Source: Aeromicrobium massiliense JC14 (GTDB taxonomy: Bacteria > Actinomycetota > Actinomycetes > Propionibacteriales > Nocardioidaceae). Taken from it: 64,000 nt of DNA. Shown piece by piece: positions 33,890 to 45,711 of the stretch. The stretch's first letter is position 1. Each line of letters starts with the position of its first letter. The position numbers and the translations under genes are program-made. The notes beneath the pieces are model-generated. The model was not told the origin of the DNA. It saw only the letters and a program-made list of their open reading frames with translations, and did no database searches. The stretch is taken from contig NZ_HE978637.1 in NCBI RefSeq assembly GCF_000312105.1, positions 888,534 through 952,533 of the forward strand. The letters are read 5' to 3'.

Positions 33890-34732
33890 CTACTCGCCGG
33901 TGCCCCGGCGACGCAGGTAGCGCTCGAACTCGCGCGCGATCGCATCGCCGGACGCCTCGGGCAGCTCGCTCTCGTCGCGCTCGCTCTCGAGCGCCTGCAC
34001 GTACTCGGCGACGTCGGGATCGTTGTCGAGCAGCTCGTCGGCGCCGCGCTGCCACGCGTCGGCCATCTCGGGCAGCACGCCTTGGGGGAGCGGCACCTGC
34101 ATGACGTCCTCGAGCCGGTGCAGCAGCGCCAGCGTCGCCTTCGGGCACGGCGGCTCGGCCAGGTAGTGCGGCACCGCCGCCCACAGCGAGACGACGCCCA
34201 TGCCCTGCTCGGCGGCGGAGTCGGCCACGACGGAGTTGATGCCGACGGGCCCGGTGTACGTCGACTCGGTCAGCGACAGCCGGTCGGTCATGACCGGGTC
34301 CGTGCTCTGCCCCTGCACCGGCACGGGCCGGGTGTGCGGGCTGTCGGCGAGCAGGGCGCCGAGCAGCACGACGTCGGTCGCTCCGGCGAGGCTGGCCAGA
34401 CCGGTGAGGGTCGAGGCGAACAGCCGCCAGCGGTAGTTGGGCTCCAGGCCGCGCACGAGCAGCACGTCGCGGTCCCAGCCGGGCGGGGAGGCGTAGTAGA
34501 TGGCGCTGGTCTGCCACTGGATCACGCGGTTGCCGTCGTCGTCGCGCACCATGTGCGGACGGCTCACCTGGAAGTCGTAGAAGTCCTCCGGGTCCATCTC
34601 CACCAGCGGCTTGGCGTCCCACTCGTCGATCAGGTGGTCGACGACGCCCGACGCGGCGTCGGCCGCGTCGTTCCAGCCCTCGAAGGAGGCGATGAGCCAG
34701 GGCCGGCGGAGCTCGGGGATCTCAGGTTCCAC
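33890..34732 (-). CDS. PAC2 family protein
   Basis: A 280-residue PAC2-domain protein (residues 10-225), related to proteasome assembly chaperone 2 of eukaryotes, with a C-terminal acidic helical tail. The actinobacterial function is unproven. ASFEGWNDAADAAS near the N-terminus and ADSPHTRPVPV are recognisable family blocks. The true start is the GTG at 34732, six bases after TAGGGT. It is convergent with mshC with no gap. The neighbouring Pup-proteasome cluster 13 kb away makes the family relationship interesting but not proof of a link. Confidence 0.9.
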   Translation of the reverse strand: MEPEIPELRRPWLIASFEGWNDAADAASGVVDHLIDEWDAKPLVEMDPEDFYDFQVSRPHMVRDDDGNRVIQWQTSAIYYASPPGWDRDVLLVRGLEPNYRWRLFASTLTGLASLAGATDVVLLGALLADSPHTRPVPVQGQSTDPVMTDRLSLTESTYTGPVGINSVVADSAAEQGMGVVSLWAAVPHYLAEPPCPKATLALLHRLEDVMQVPLPQGVLPEMADAWQRGADELLDNDPDVAEYVQALESERDESELPEASGDAIAREFERYLRRRGTGE

Positions 34733-34738
34733 ATGTCC

Positions 34739-34744
34739 ACCCTA
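34739..34744 (-). promoter_or_regulatory. TAGGGT -10 hexamer, leaderless PAC2 gene
   Basis: TAGGGT, six bases (GGACAT) and GTG at 34732 on the minus strand. Confidence 0.65.
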
Positions 34745-34792
34745 CGGGCCGGACGCGATGCGGCGCGCCGACGCGCAGGGGGACGGACGTGG

Positions 34793-36289
34793 TCAGGGCC
34801 TCGGTGCCTCGGTGCGGGACAGCGGACGCGTCGCCGGGCCCTCCAGCACGCTGCCGTCGGCCGCGAAGCGCGAGCCGTGCAGCGGGCAGTCCCAGCTCTT
34901 CTCGGCGTCGTTCCAGCGCAGCACGCCGCCGAGGTGGGTGCACACGCCGCTGACCGCGCAGGTGCGTCCGTCGACGGTCGACACCGCGACCGGCTTGACG
35001 CCGCGGCGCCCCACGACGCCCTCGCCCTCCGCCGGCGCGCGGGCGGGCAGCGGGGCCAGCTCGGCGCGGACGTAGCCCTTGGCCAGCTCGAGCCCGACCT
35101 TGGCGTTCGTCAGGGCCGACTTCGCCGCGCCGCTCAGCGTGGGCATGCTGGCGCGCATGGGGCGGGCCCACTCGGGGTCGTTGCCCAGGATCCAGGACGA
35201 GATCGCCCGGGCCGCGGCCACGCCCTGCGACATGCCCCACTTGTCGTAGCCGGTGGCCACGAAGATGCGTCCGCCGGAGCCGGGCAGCTCGCCCACGTAC
35301 GGGATGTGGTCGGCGGGGGAGTAGTCCTGGGCCGACCAGGCGTGCGTCTCGACGGCGCCGGGGAAGTTCCGCTGCGTCCAGGCGCGGAGCTCGTCCAGGT
35401 GCTTGGCCGGGCTCGGGTCGCGGCCCACGTCGTGGCCGGAGCCGCCGACCATGAGCAGCGTGCCGTCGGCCCGCGGGACGTCACGGATCGAGCGGCTGGG
35501 CTGCCCGGCCGACAGGTACATGCCCTCGGGCGCGGGGACGCCGGAGAAGGTCAAGGCGTACGACCGCTTCGGGTCCAGGCGCGCGAAGTGCAGGCCACGA
35601 TCGAGGAACGGCGTTCCGGTGGCGACGACGAGGTGCCGCCCCACGACCGTGCGGCCGTCCGTGACCTGCGCCCTGACCTCGTCGCCGTGGACGCGCACCT
35701 TCGTCACGCGCGTGCCGTGCACGATCGTGCCGCCGTGAGCCTCGAGGCCGCGGGCGAGCGCCGTGACGAGCTGGCCGGCCTCGACCTGGCCCTGGCCGGG
35801 CAGGAGCGTGGCGCCGAACAGCTCGAACGGGACGTCCAGCCGGTCGTGCCAGCGGACGTCCAGGCCCAGCGACGACGCAGCCTCGTGCTCGCGCCGGACG
35901 GTCGAGACCTGCTGCGGCGACGAGGCGTACGTGACGGCGGGCCGGATCTGGGCGTCGACACCGTGGTCCTCGCAGAAGCGCAGCAGCCACTGCTGGCCCT
36001 CGCGGTTGGCCTCGACGTAGTCTCGCGCCACGGCCGGGCCGCGGCGGCTGAGCACCTGCGACAGCTTGGTGCCCTGCAGCAGCGACACCTTGGCCGTCGT
36101 GTTGCCGGTGGTCACGGCGCCGGGCGTGCGGGCCTCGACGACGCAGACGCTCTCACCGGCCCGGGCGAGCAGCAGCGCGGTCGCGAGCCCGGTGAGCCCG
36201 GCGCCGACGACGACGTGGTCGTAGCGGGCGCCGTCCTCGAGCGGGGCGGAAGGGTCGTGCGGCAGGTCAGCGTTCCAGACCGAGGTCAT
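34793..36289 (-). CDS. FAD-dependent oxidoreductase with C-terminal Rieske domain
   Basis: A 498-residue fusion of a DAO-type FAD oxidoreductase (residues 25-400; GAGLTGLATALLLARAG binds FAD) with a Rieske 2Fe-2S domain. The Rieske ligands are Cys and His of CTHLGG and Cys and His of CPLHGSRF near 455-480. Such fusions pass electrons from flavin to an iron-sulfur cluster; the substrate is unknown. The ATG at 36289 follows GGAG. It is the third gene of an operon with a CDGSH protein (11-base gap) and a heme-oxygenase-like iron enzyme, all iron or redox proteins. Confidence 0.9.
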   Translation of the reverse strand: MTSVWNADLPHDPSAPLEDGARYDHVVVGAGLTGLATALLLARAGESVCVVEARTPGAVTTGNTTAKVSLLQGTKLSQVLSRRGPAVARDYVEANREGQQWLLRFCEDHGVDAQIRPAVTYASSPQQVSTVRREHEAASSLGLDVRWHDRLDVPFELFGATLLPGQGQVEAGQLVTALARGLEAHGGTIVHGTRVTKVRVHGDEVRAQVTDGRTVVGRHLVVATGTPFLDRGLHFARLDPKRSYALTFSGVPAPEGMYLSAGQPSRSIRDVPRADGTLLMVGGSGHDVGRDPSPAKHLDELRAWTQRNFPGAVETHAWSAQDYSPADHIPYVGELPGSGGRIFVATGYDKWGMSQGVAAARAISSWILGNDPEWARPMRASMPTLSGAAKSALTNAKVGLELAKGYVRAELAPLPARAPAEGEGVVGRRGVKPVAVSTVDGRTCAVSGVCTHLGGVLRWNDAEKSWDCPLHGSRFAADGSVLEGPATRPLSRTEAPRP

Positions 36290-36300
36290 CGGGTCTCCGT

Positions 36301-36513
36301 TCAGGGTCGGTCGCGCTCGGGAAGCACCTTGTGGGTGCCGTCGCACCAGGGCTGGAGCGCGGACTTGCCGCAGCGGCACACCGCGCTCACCGGACGTCGG
36401 GTCTCGTGCAGGTTGCCGTCGGCGTCCTCGACGACGTGCTTGCCGCGCAGCAGCATGGGGCCGCCCGGGCACATGACGACCGTGGGCGTCGGTGCCTGTG
36501 CCGGCTCACGCAT
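36301..36513 (-). CDS. CDGSH-type iron-sulfur protein
   Basis: A 70-residue protein with one complete CDGSH motif: Cys46, Cys48, Cys57 and His61 in CRCGKSALQPWCDGTHK. This three-Cys, one-His set binds a 2Fe-2S cluster that can transfer electrons or iron. No membrane anchor is seen, so it is cytosolic. Its start overlaps the end of the upstream iron redox gene by eight bases, and the FAD/Rieske gene follows, so it could be the electron carrier between them. That role is inference. Confidence 0.92.
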   Translation of the reverse strand: MREPAQAPTPTVVMCPGGPMLLRGKHVVEDADGNLHETRRPVSAVCRCGKSALQPWCDGTHKVLPERDRP

Positions 36514-37456
36514 CGTTCGCGCCCCACCGGGTCAGCGCCGCCTCGGCGAAGCGGTCCTCCAGGTCCAGGCAGGTGAACGCGCCCAGGACGACGTCCTGCA
36601 CCAGCGACGGGTCCTCGGCGACGACCGCACCGGCGATCGTGCGGACGGCGAGCTGCTCGTGGACGGCGTCGGCCTCGACGTGCTCGTCGTAGTAGGCCGA
36701 CATCTCCGCCGGGAAGCCGAGCCGGTTCAACCCGCGGGACATGCGCCGCGACGGGCCGGAGCTGGTCGCCTCGAAGGCCGCCAGGTGGCCGAGCGACGCG
36801 GCGCGCAGCCGGCGGTGCAGGCCGAACAGGCTCATCGCGTTGTTCTCCTCCAGCACCTCCACCGGGGCCTCGTCGATGTAGGCGCCGTAGTCGGGTCGCA
36901 GGCCGCTGGCCGCCAGCCCCTGCGCGAACAGGTGGGCGTGGAGCAGCTGCGGATCGCCGTTGCCGAACTCGTCGTACTGCAGCTCCATCAGTGCGGCCTT
37001 GGGGCCGGGCGAGAGCCGGGGGACGACCCAGGCCTGCGGGTCGCTCTCCTTGAGGTGGTAGATCGAGCGCCAGCGCAGCAGGTCCATGACCTGCTCGTGC
37101 GTCGCGTCGCGCTGCACGAAGCGCGCGACCGACGGGCCGTCGTGGTCCTCGATGAACGAGAACAGACCGGCGGCGAAGTCGTCGCCGAGGTCGACCTCGG
37201 GGCAGCGGTCGCGCAGCGTCGCCTCGAGCTCGGCCTCCAGGCCGGCACGGACGGCGAGCAGGTCGGGGTGCCACTCGAGGGCGTCGTCGACGTCCTCGAA
37301 GCCGCGGTAGTGCAGCTCGTACAGGGACCAGAGCGTGACCTGGGCGTCCTCGTGACCGTCGTGGGCGACGTCGCGGAGGGCAGGGGAGACCTGCCCGGAC
37401 GTGAGCGCGGAGAGCACCTGCTCGCTGAGCGAGCCACGGGCCTTCGGGGCTAGCAA
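36506..37456 (-). CDS. Iron-containing redox enzyme (heme-oxygenase-like diiron fold)
   Basis: A protein of about 316 residues of the iron-containing redox enzyme family (heme oxygenase-like fold). Candidate metal ligands lie in FIEDHDGPSVARF, LMELQYDEFGNG, LLHAHLF and YYDEHVEADAVHEQLA. Members studied elsewhere are diiron oxidases or oxygenases; the reaction here is unknown. No ATG or good GTG opens the frame. TTG at 37456 gives LLAPKARGSLSE, like the family N-terminus, and is the best start. It overlaps the stop of a short well-initiated upstream frame (37450-37488), so either coupled initiation or a frameshift is involved. The gene heads the operon with CDGSH and FAD/Rieske genes. Confidence 0.8.
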   Translation of the reverse strand: MLAPKARGSLSEQVLSALTSGQVSPALRDVAHDGHEDAQVTLWSLYELHYRGFEDVDDALEWHPDLLAVRAGLEAELEATLRDRCPEVDLGDDFAAGLFSFIEDHDGPSVARFVQRDATHEQVMDLLRWRSIYHLKESDPQAWVVPRLSPGPKAALMELQYDEFGNGDPQLLHAHLFAQGLAASGLRPDYGAYIDEAPVEVLEENNAMSLFGLHRRLRAASLGHLAAFEATSSGPSRRMSRGLNRLGFPAEMSAYYDEHVEADAVHEQLAVRTIAGAVVAEDPSLVQDVVLGAFTCLDLEDRFAEAALTRWGANDA

Positions 37457-37488
37457 GCGGCACCTGCCGGGGGAAGCGGGTTCGTCAT
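37450..37488 (-). CDS. 12-codon leader ORF overlapping the iron redox gene start
   Basis: ATG at 37488 follows GGAGG by five bases, the best ribosome site in the area. It encodes MTNPLPPAGAAC and stops at TAG, which is offset by one frame and four bases from the TTG at 37456. A second ATG four codons upstream is also in frame. The stop-start overlap suggests termination-reinitiation. The alternative is that this is the true N-terminus of the downstream gene separated by a frameshift. Confidence 0.4.
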   Translation of the reverse strand: MTNPLPPAGAAC

Positions 37489-37604
37489 GGCGACCTCCAT
37501 CGTTCGACTGCTCCCACTCTGCCCAACCGGGCGTGGGTCCGCTCGTCGAGACGGACGTGAGGAGCGCCGCTCCCCGCTCGGGGTGCGAGGCCGTCCGGCG
37601 GAGG

Positions 37605-41378
<3,774 letters not shown>

Positions 41379-41408
41379 GGAGGGTCCTCGCAGTCGTGGG
41401 GCAGTGCC

Positions 41409-41414
41409 ACGGTA
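41409..41414 (-). promoter_or_regulatory. Candidate metH -10 hexamer TACCGT
   Basis: TACCGT on the minus strand would start transcription about 24 bases before the metH TTG codon, leaving room for the GAGGA ribosome site. No convincing -35 is seen. Confidence 0.35.
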
Positions 41415-41533
41415 CTCGCGGAGGGCGACTTCGCACGGGACCGTCTCGGGGCGTGGTCTCACGTGTCGGTCAGGTGTCTCGCCAGACGGACTCGGCGAGG
41501 CGTGCCCGTCGCCGGTGCCCGGCGGCGCCTCCG

Positions 41534-41539
41534 TAGGGT
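41534..41539 (+). promoter_or_regulatory. TAGGGT -10 hexamer, leaderless HAD gene
   Basis: TAGGGT, seven bases and ATG at 41547. Confidence 0.65.
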
Positions 41540-41546
41540 TGTCGGC

Positions 41547-42191
41547 ATGACCGCGCTCGCTGCCGTCCTGTGGGACATGGACGGGACCCTCGTCGACACC
41601 GAGCCGCTGTGGATGGCGGCGGAGGGGCGCATCGCCGCCGAGCACGGGAAGGTCTGGACCGAGCAGGACGGGCTGGACCTCGTCGGCAGCGCGCTCGAGG
41701 TCAGCGGCGAGATCATCCGCACGAAGCTGGACCTGCCACTGACGTCGGCCGAGATCGTCGACCGCCTCGTCACCGAGGTCGCGGCCGGGCTCGCCGGCGG
41801 TGACGCCTCCTGGCGCCCCGGAGCGGTCGAGCTGGTCAAGGCGCTGGACGCCGAGGGCGTGCCGCAGGCGCTCGTGACGATGTCGTACGTGCCCCTGGCC
41901 AAGGTCGTGGCCGACCAGCTGCCGTTCGCGGCGGTGGTGACCGGTGACGCGGTGACCCACGGCAAGCCGCACCCCGAGCCGTACGAGACCGCCGCCCGGA
42001 TGCTCGGCGTCGACCCGGCCGCCTGCGTGGCGGTCGAGGACTCCTCGACCGGTGCGACGTCGGCCAACGCCGCGGGCTGCCACGTGCTGGCGGTGCCGAA
42101 CATGGTCGCCGTGCCGCAGGCCGCGCAGCGGACCCACCGGACGACGCTGGCCGGGATGACCCCGGACGACCTGCGCGCCCTGCTGGCCTGA
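41547..42191 (+). CDS. HAD family hydrolase, beta-phosphoglucomutase-like
   Basis: A 214-residue HAD enzyme with a C1 cap. Nucleophile Asp10 and acid Asp12 lie in [13 protein letters not shown], motif II is TMSY, the Lys is in GKPHPEP, and the Mg-binding acidic pair is in [11 protein letters not shown]. It probably dephosphorylates a small sugar phosphate or similar metabolite; the substrate is not evident. It is divergent from metH, 168 bases away, and convergent with the RecB-like gene, with a large hairpin repeat between. Confidence 0.9.
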   Translation: MTALAAVLWDMDGTLVDTEPLWMAAEGRIAAEHGKVWTEQDGLDLVGSALEVSGEIIRTKLDLPLTSAEIVDRLVTEVAAGLAGGDASWRPGAVELVKALDAEGVPQALVTMSYVPLAKVVADQLPFAAVVTGDAVTHGKPHPEPYETAARMLGVDPAACVAVEDSSTGATSANAAGCHVLAVPNMVAVPQAAQRTHRTTLAGMTPDDLRALLA

Positions 42192-42196
42192 GCCCC

Positions 42197-42263
42197 CTTC
42201 GACAAGCTCAGGGAGCGGGGCACCGCTCGCTGCGACGAGCCCCGCCGGCTGAGCCTGTCGAAG
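42197..42263. repeat. Inverted CTTCGACAAGCTCAG element, nested hairpin
   Basis: CTTCGACAAGCTCAG (42197-42211) and CTGAGCCTGTCGAAG (42249-42263) pair with one G-T mismatch. Inside them GCGGGGC pairs with GCCCCGC, and GCTCG with CGAGC, making a three-tier hairpin. It separates two convergent genes, so it may terminate both. Another copy of the 15-mer is at 47208-47222. Confidence 0.75.
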
Positions 42264-42282
42264 CCGCGAACGGCGGCGCCGC

Positions 42283-43134
42283 TCAGGACGCGGTGGCGGC
42301 GGGCAGCTCGTGGCCCGGGTACGGCGGCGGCGTGCCGCCCCAGGCCGGGCAGAGCGCCTGGAACGAGCACCAGCCGCACAGCGGCCCCTTGCGCGGCAGG
42401 AACTCGCCGGTGCGCGTGGCCGTCTCGATCGCGGACCACAGCGCCTTGACCCGTCGCTCGGTGGCGAGCAGGTCGGCCTCCTCGGGCACGTAGTGCAGGA
42501 AGGTGCCGTCGCCCAGGTACATCAGCTGGAGCAGCGACGGCATCACGCCGCGCGTGCGCCACACGACGAGCGCGTAGAACCGCATCTGGAACATGGCCTT
42601 GTCGGCGAAGCGCTCGTTCGGCGCCTTGCCGGTCTTGTAGTCGACGACGCGGATGCGTCCGTCGGGCGCCACGTCGAGCCGGTCGACGATGCCGCGCAGG
42701 CGCAGGCCGCCGTCGAGGACGTGCTCGACCTTGATCTCGCGCTCGGCCGGCTCGACCCACTGCGGGTCCTCCATGCGGAAGTAGCTGGCCAGCAGCTGCT
42801 CGCACTCGGCCAGCCAGGCGGCCTCGTGCTCGGCGTCGGCGTCGAACAGCGAGCCGCAGCGCTCGTCCTCGTCGGACAGGGCGGCCCAGCTGCCGGGCAG
42901 CAGGCCGCGAGCGGCGTCGAGCGTGCGCTGCGGCGCCTCGGCGTCGAACAGCTTCTCGAGCACCGCGTGCACGAGCGTGCCGCGCACCGCGACGGGGTCG
43001 AGCGGCTCGGGCACCTTGTCGATGACCCGCAGCCGGTACTTGAGCGGGCACGCGGTGAAGTCGGAGGCCCGGCTGGGCGACAGCGACCCCACGACGGCGG
43101 GCTCGGAGGTCTCGCTCGGCACGGTCTCGGTCAT
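42283..43134 (-). CDS. RecB-like PD-(D/E)XK exonuclease with Fe-S Cys cluster
   Basis: A 283-residue AddB/RecB-type nuclease. The QhXXY-like FYALVVW, DYKTGK (with the preceding Asp of GIVDRLDV) and HAVLEKLF form the PD-(D/E)XK active site. The Cys residues of FTACPLKY and [11 protein letters not shown] match the four-Cys iron-sulfur cluster of AddB/Dna2-type enzymes. It lacks a helicase domain and so is a stand-alone exonuclease. TAGGCT seven bases before the ATG at 43134 sets the start, excluding an ATG at 43158. M. tuberculosis Rv2119 occupies the same position (from memory). Confidence 0.9.
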   Translation of the reverse strand: MTETVPSETSEPAVVGSLSPSRASDFTACPLKYRLRVIDKVPEPLDPVAVRGTLVHAVLEKLFDAEAPQRTLDAARGLLPGSWAALSDEDERCGSLFDADAEHEAAWLAECEQLLASYFRMEDPQWVEPAEREIKVEHVLDGGLRLRGIVDRLDVAPDGRIRVVDYKTGKAPNERFADKAMFQMRFYALVVWRTRGVMPSLLQLMYLGDGTFLHYVPEEADLLATERRVKALWSAIETATRTGEFLPRKGPLCGWCSFQALCPAWGGTPPPYPGHELPAATAS

Positions 43135-43141
43135 GGCCCCG

Positions 43142-43147
43142 AGCCTA
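43142..43147 (-). promoter_or_regulatory. TAGGCT -10 hexamer, leaderless RecB-like gene
   Basis: TAGGCT, seven bases and ATG at 43134 on the minus strand. Confidence 0.65.
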
Positions 43148-43207
43148 GTGGCGGGCACCGACAGTCCCCGGACGCGCGGCGGGCGCGCCGCGCGGGGGCG
43201 CGACCTC

Positions 43208-43213
43208 TACGTT
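43208..43213 (+). promoter_or_regulatory. TACGTT -10 hexamer, leaderless M50 gene
   Basis: TACGTT, seven bases and GTG at 43221. Confidence 0.6.
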
Positions 43214-43220
43214 TGGTCGC

Positions 43221-44153
43221 GTGAGCACGAGACTGCCCGGTGGGCTCAGGCTGGGCCGCGTCGCGGGCGTCGACGTGCTGGTGCGCCCGTCGCTGCTCGT
43301 CATGGCGGTCGTGCTCGTCGCGCTGTTCGCCCCGCAGTTCGAGCTCGTCGGCTACTCGTCGCCGGTGCTCGCGGCGCTCGTCCTCGTGGTCGTCCTCTAC
43401 GTGTCGGTGTTCCTGCACGAGTGCGCGCACCTGGTCGCGGCCCGGCTCTACCGGATGCCGGTCTCGTCGATCACGCTCCACCTGCTCGGCGGCGAGACGG
43501 TCATCGAGGGGGAGAGCCGCACCCCCGCGCAGGAGCTGTGGACGTCCGTCGTCGGTCCGCTCACCTCGCTCGCCCTCGGCGGTCTGTCCCTCGTGGCGGC
43601 ACCGCACACACCACCCGCGGTCGAGGGCATCCTGCTGGCCAGCGCCTACGTCAACATCGTCGTCGGCGCGGTCAACCTCGTCCCGGGCCTTCCGCTCGAC
43701 GGCGGCCACGTGCTCCGCGCGGTGCTCTGGGGCCTGCTGCGCGACCAGTCGCTGGCGACGGTCGTGGCCGCGCGCTGCGGGCAGGTCTTCGCGGTCGGTG
43801 CGCTGGCCCTGCCGTTCGTCCTCGCCCGCACGCGCGGCACGGACGTCCAGCCGTTCGACGTCGTGCTGGCGGCACTCATCGCGTGGTTCCTGTGGTCCGG
43901 CGCCGTCCAGAGCCTGCAGGCGACCCGCTGGGCCGCGGCGCTGGACGTCATCGTCGCCCGCGACCTGGCCGTCGCCGAGCCACCGCCCGAGGGCGCGCCC
44001 CCGCTGCCGGTCGACCTGCGCGGCGTGGCGCTGCTCCGGTCGGTGGCGATGAACCCGGCGCCGGTCTACGCGCTCGTCGACGAGGGCGGGCGCCCGGTGG
44101 GGTCGCTGCGCGCCGCCGACGTCGACGCCGCGTACCGGCGCGCCACCGCCTGA
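43221..44153 (+). CDS. M50 family site-2-type intramembrane protease
   Basis: A 310-residue membrane protein with about six helices. HECAH is the zinc motif in the third helix region (near residue 76), and NLVPGLPLDGGHVLR carries the NPxxxxDG-like second motif that completes the site. A small C-terminal domain (250-308) ends in GGRPVGSLRAADVDAAYR, which resembles a degenerate CBS module. It would cleave transmembrane substrates, often anti-sigma factors; none is encoded nearby. The GTG start is set by TACGTT. TrmI follows after 42 bases. Confidence 0.9.
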   Translation: MSTRLPGGLRLGRVAGVDVLVRPSLLVMAVVLVALFAPQFELVGYSSPVLAALVLVVVLYVSVFLHECAHLVAARLYRMPVSSITLHLLGGETVIEGESRTPAQELWTSVVGPLTSLALGGLSLVAAPHTPPAVEGILLASAYVNIVVGAVNLVPGLPLDGGHVLRAVLWGLLRDQSLATVVAARCGQVFAVGALALPFVLARTRGTDVQPFDVVLAALIAWFLWSGAVQSLQATRWAAALDVIVARDLAVAEPPPEGAPPLPVDLRGVALLRSVAMNPAPVYALVDEGGRPVGSLRAADVDAAYRRATA

Positions 44154-44195
44154 CCCTGTCGTCCCGGGCGCGCCTGCGGCTGGGAGGATTCACCC

Positions 44196-45119
44196 ATGAG
44201 CCAGGACCCCACCACCGACGCCGCCCAGCCCGCCGAGCCCACCTGGTCCGGGGTGCGCCGCGGACCGATGGCCGAGGGCGACTGGGTGCGGCTCGTGGAC
44301 GCCAAGGGCCGCAAGCACAACATCCAGCTGGTGGCCGGCAAGGAGTTCTCGACCAAGAAGGGTCAGATCAAGCACGACGACCTGATCGGACGTCCCGAGG
44401 GCGTGATCGTGCGGTCCTCGCTCGACGGTGAGTACCAGGTCTTCCGGCCGCTGCTGAGCGAGTACGTCGTCTCGATGCCGCGCGGCGCCGCGATCATCTA
44501 CCCCAAGGACGCTGCCCAGATCCTGGTGCAGACCGACATCTTCCCCGGCGCGCACGTGGTCGAGGCGGGTGCCGGCTCGGGCTCGCTGACCTCGTACCTG
44601 CTGCGCGCGATCGGCCCCACGGGCCGGCTCTCGTCGTACGAGATCCGTGAGGAGTTCGCCGAGACCGCGCGCAAGAACGTCCACCAGCTGCTGGGCGAGC
44701 ACCCGGCCTGGAACCTGACCGTCGGCGACCTGCGCGAGACCTGCACCGACACCGACGTCGACCGCTTCATCCTCGACATGGTCGACCCGTGGACGTGCGT
44801 CGAGCTCGTCGCCGACCGGCTCACGCCCGGCGGCATCGTGTGCGCCTACGTGGCGACGACGACGCAGATGTCGCTGTTCGTCGAGACCGTCCGGGCGCAC
44901 GGCGGGTTCACCGAGCCGCACGCGTTCGAGACGCTGACCCGCGACTGGCACCTCGAGGGCCTGGCCGTGCGTCCCGCACACGGCGCCGGCGCCCACACGG
45001 CGTACCTGGTGACGGCCCGCCGGATGGCTCCGGGGGAGCGGTCGCTGGGCAAGACCCGTCGCCCGGCGCCCGGTGCGTACGGCCCCGACTACAAGGGTCC
45101 GCGTCCCGAAGGCGTCTGA
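44196..45119 (+). CDS. trmI: tRNA (adenine-N1-)-methyltransferase TrmI
   Basis: A 307-residue tRNA m1A58 methyltransferase. The N-terminal beta domain (residues 18-95) is followed by a Rossmann methyltransferase domain with EAGAGSGSLTSYL as the AdoMet loop, YEIREEF as motif II, and LDMVDPW as the catalytic-side loop. It methylates the T-loop adenosine and stabilises tRNA. GGGAGGA before the ATG could be a ribosome site, or GAGGAT a -10, since the spacing is six. In M. tuberculosis (Rv2118c) it lies close to mpa; here two extra genes intervene. Confidence 0.95.
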   Translation: MSQDPTTDAAQPAEPTWSGVRRGPMAEGDWVRLVDAKGRKHNIQLVAGKEFSTKKGQIKHDDLIGRPEGVIVRSSLDGEYQVFRPLLSEYVVSMPRGAAIIYPKDAAQILVQTDIFPGAHVVEAGAGSGSLTSYLLRAIGPTGRLSSYEIREEFAETARKNVHQLLGEHPAWNLTVGDLRETCTDTDVDRFILDMVDPWTCVELVADRLTPGGIVCAYVATTTQMSLFVETVRAHGGFTEPHAFETLTRDWHLEGLAVRPAHGAGAHTAYLVTARRMAPGERSLGKTRRPAPGAYGPDYKGPRPEGV

Positions 45120-45140
45120 CCGTCGGATGACGACCGAGGC

Positions 45141-45683
45141 CTAGCGTCGCGTCTCGTACCTGCGAGCGACGACGCCGGAGCCGACCTCCTCGGTGCCGGT
45201 CAGCACGAGGTCGAGCGGCGCGGTCAGCCCGTCGAGCAGCCGCGGCCCCTGTCCGTAGACCCGCGGGTGGACCACGAGCTCGTACTCATCGATCAGTCCG
45301 AGCTCGGCCAGGGCGCGTGGCAGCTGGACGCCGCCGGTGCGCACGCGGTCGTGCTCGGCCTTGATGGTCGTCACCGCGGTGGCGAGGTCGCCCCGCACCA
45401 GGTCGGCGTTCCAGTCGACGCTCTCCAGCGTGCTGGACACGACGTACTTGCGGGACGCGTCCATGACCCGGGCGAACGGCTGCGTCCACTCCGGCATCGC
45501 GTCGGACGCCGGAGGCCGCCATGCGTCCTCCATCATCTGGTAGGTCACGCGCCCGAAGACCAGGGCGTCGGCCGAGGCGAGCCCGTCCATGGCGTGCCGG
45601 TGCAGCGCCTCGTCGGCGAGCGCGGAGCGGTGGTCGACGCAGCCGTCGAGGGTGACGTTGATCGAGTAGAGGAGACGTCCCAT
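45141..45683 (-). CDS. Dihydrofolate reductase/RibD C-terminal-like reductase
   Basis: A 180-residue RibD C-terminal (DHFR-like) domain protein. YSINVTLDGCVDH opens the fold, LVFGRVTYQMMEDAW contains the NADPH-contact Gly-Arg-Thr region, and the YELVVHPRVYGQG block is typical. Stand-alone members are common in actinobacteria and of unknown substrate; they rarely complement DHFR. TAGCGT six bases before the ATG makes it leaderless even though the HNH gene is only 28 bases upstream on the same strand. Confidence 0.88.
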   Translation of the reverse strand: MGRLLYSINVTLDGCVDHRSALADEALHRHAMDGLASADALVFGRVTYQMMEDAWRPPASDAMPEWTQPFARVMDASRKYVVSSTLESVDWNADLVRGDLATAVTTIKAEHDRVRTGGVQLPRALAELGLIDEYELVVHPRVYGQGPRLLDGLTAPLDLVLTGTEEVGSGVVARRYETRR

Positions 45684-45689
45684 GGCAGG

Positions 45690-45695
45690 ACGCTA
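45690..45695 (-). promoter_or_regulatory. TAGCGT -10 hexamer, leaderless reductase gene
   Basis: TAGCGT, six bases (CCTGCC) and ATG at 45683 on the minus strand. Confidence 0.65.
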
Positions 45696-45711
45696 GCCCC
45701 GTGCGGGTGCG

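Noticed and set aside
34082-37453. 1123-residue plus-strand frame across PAC2, FAD/Rieske and iron redox genes
   Set aside because: It spans several well-supported minus-strand genes and has low-complexity composition without any domain.
41379-41546. Cobalamin or SAM riboswitch before metH
   Set aside because: No conserved riboswitch core could be recognised, and the candidate -10 leaves only about 24 bases of leader.
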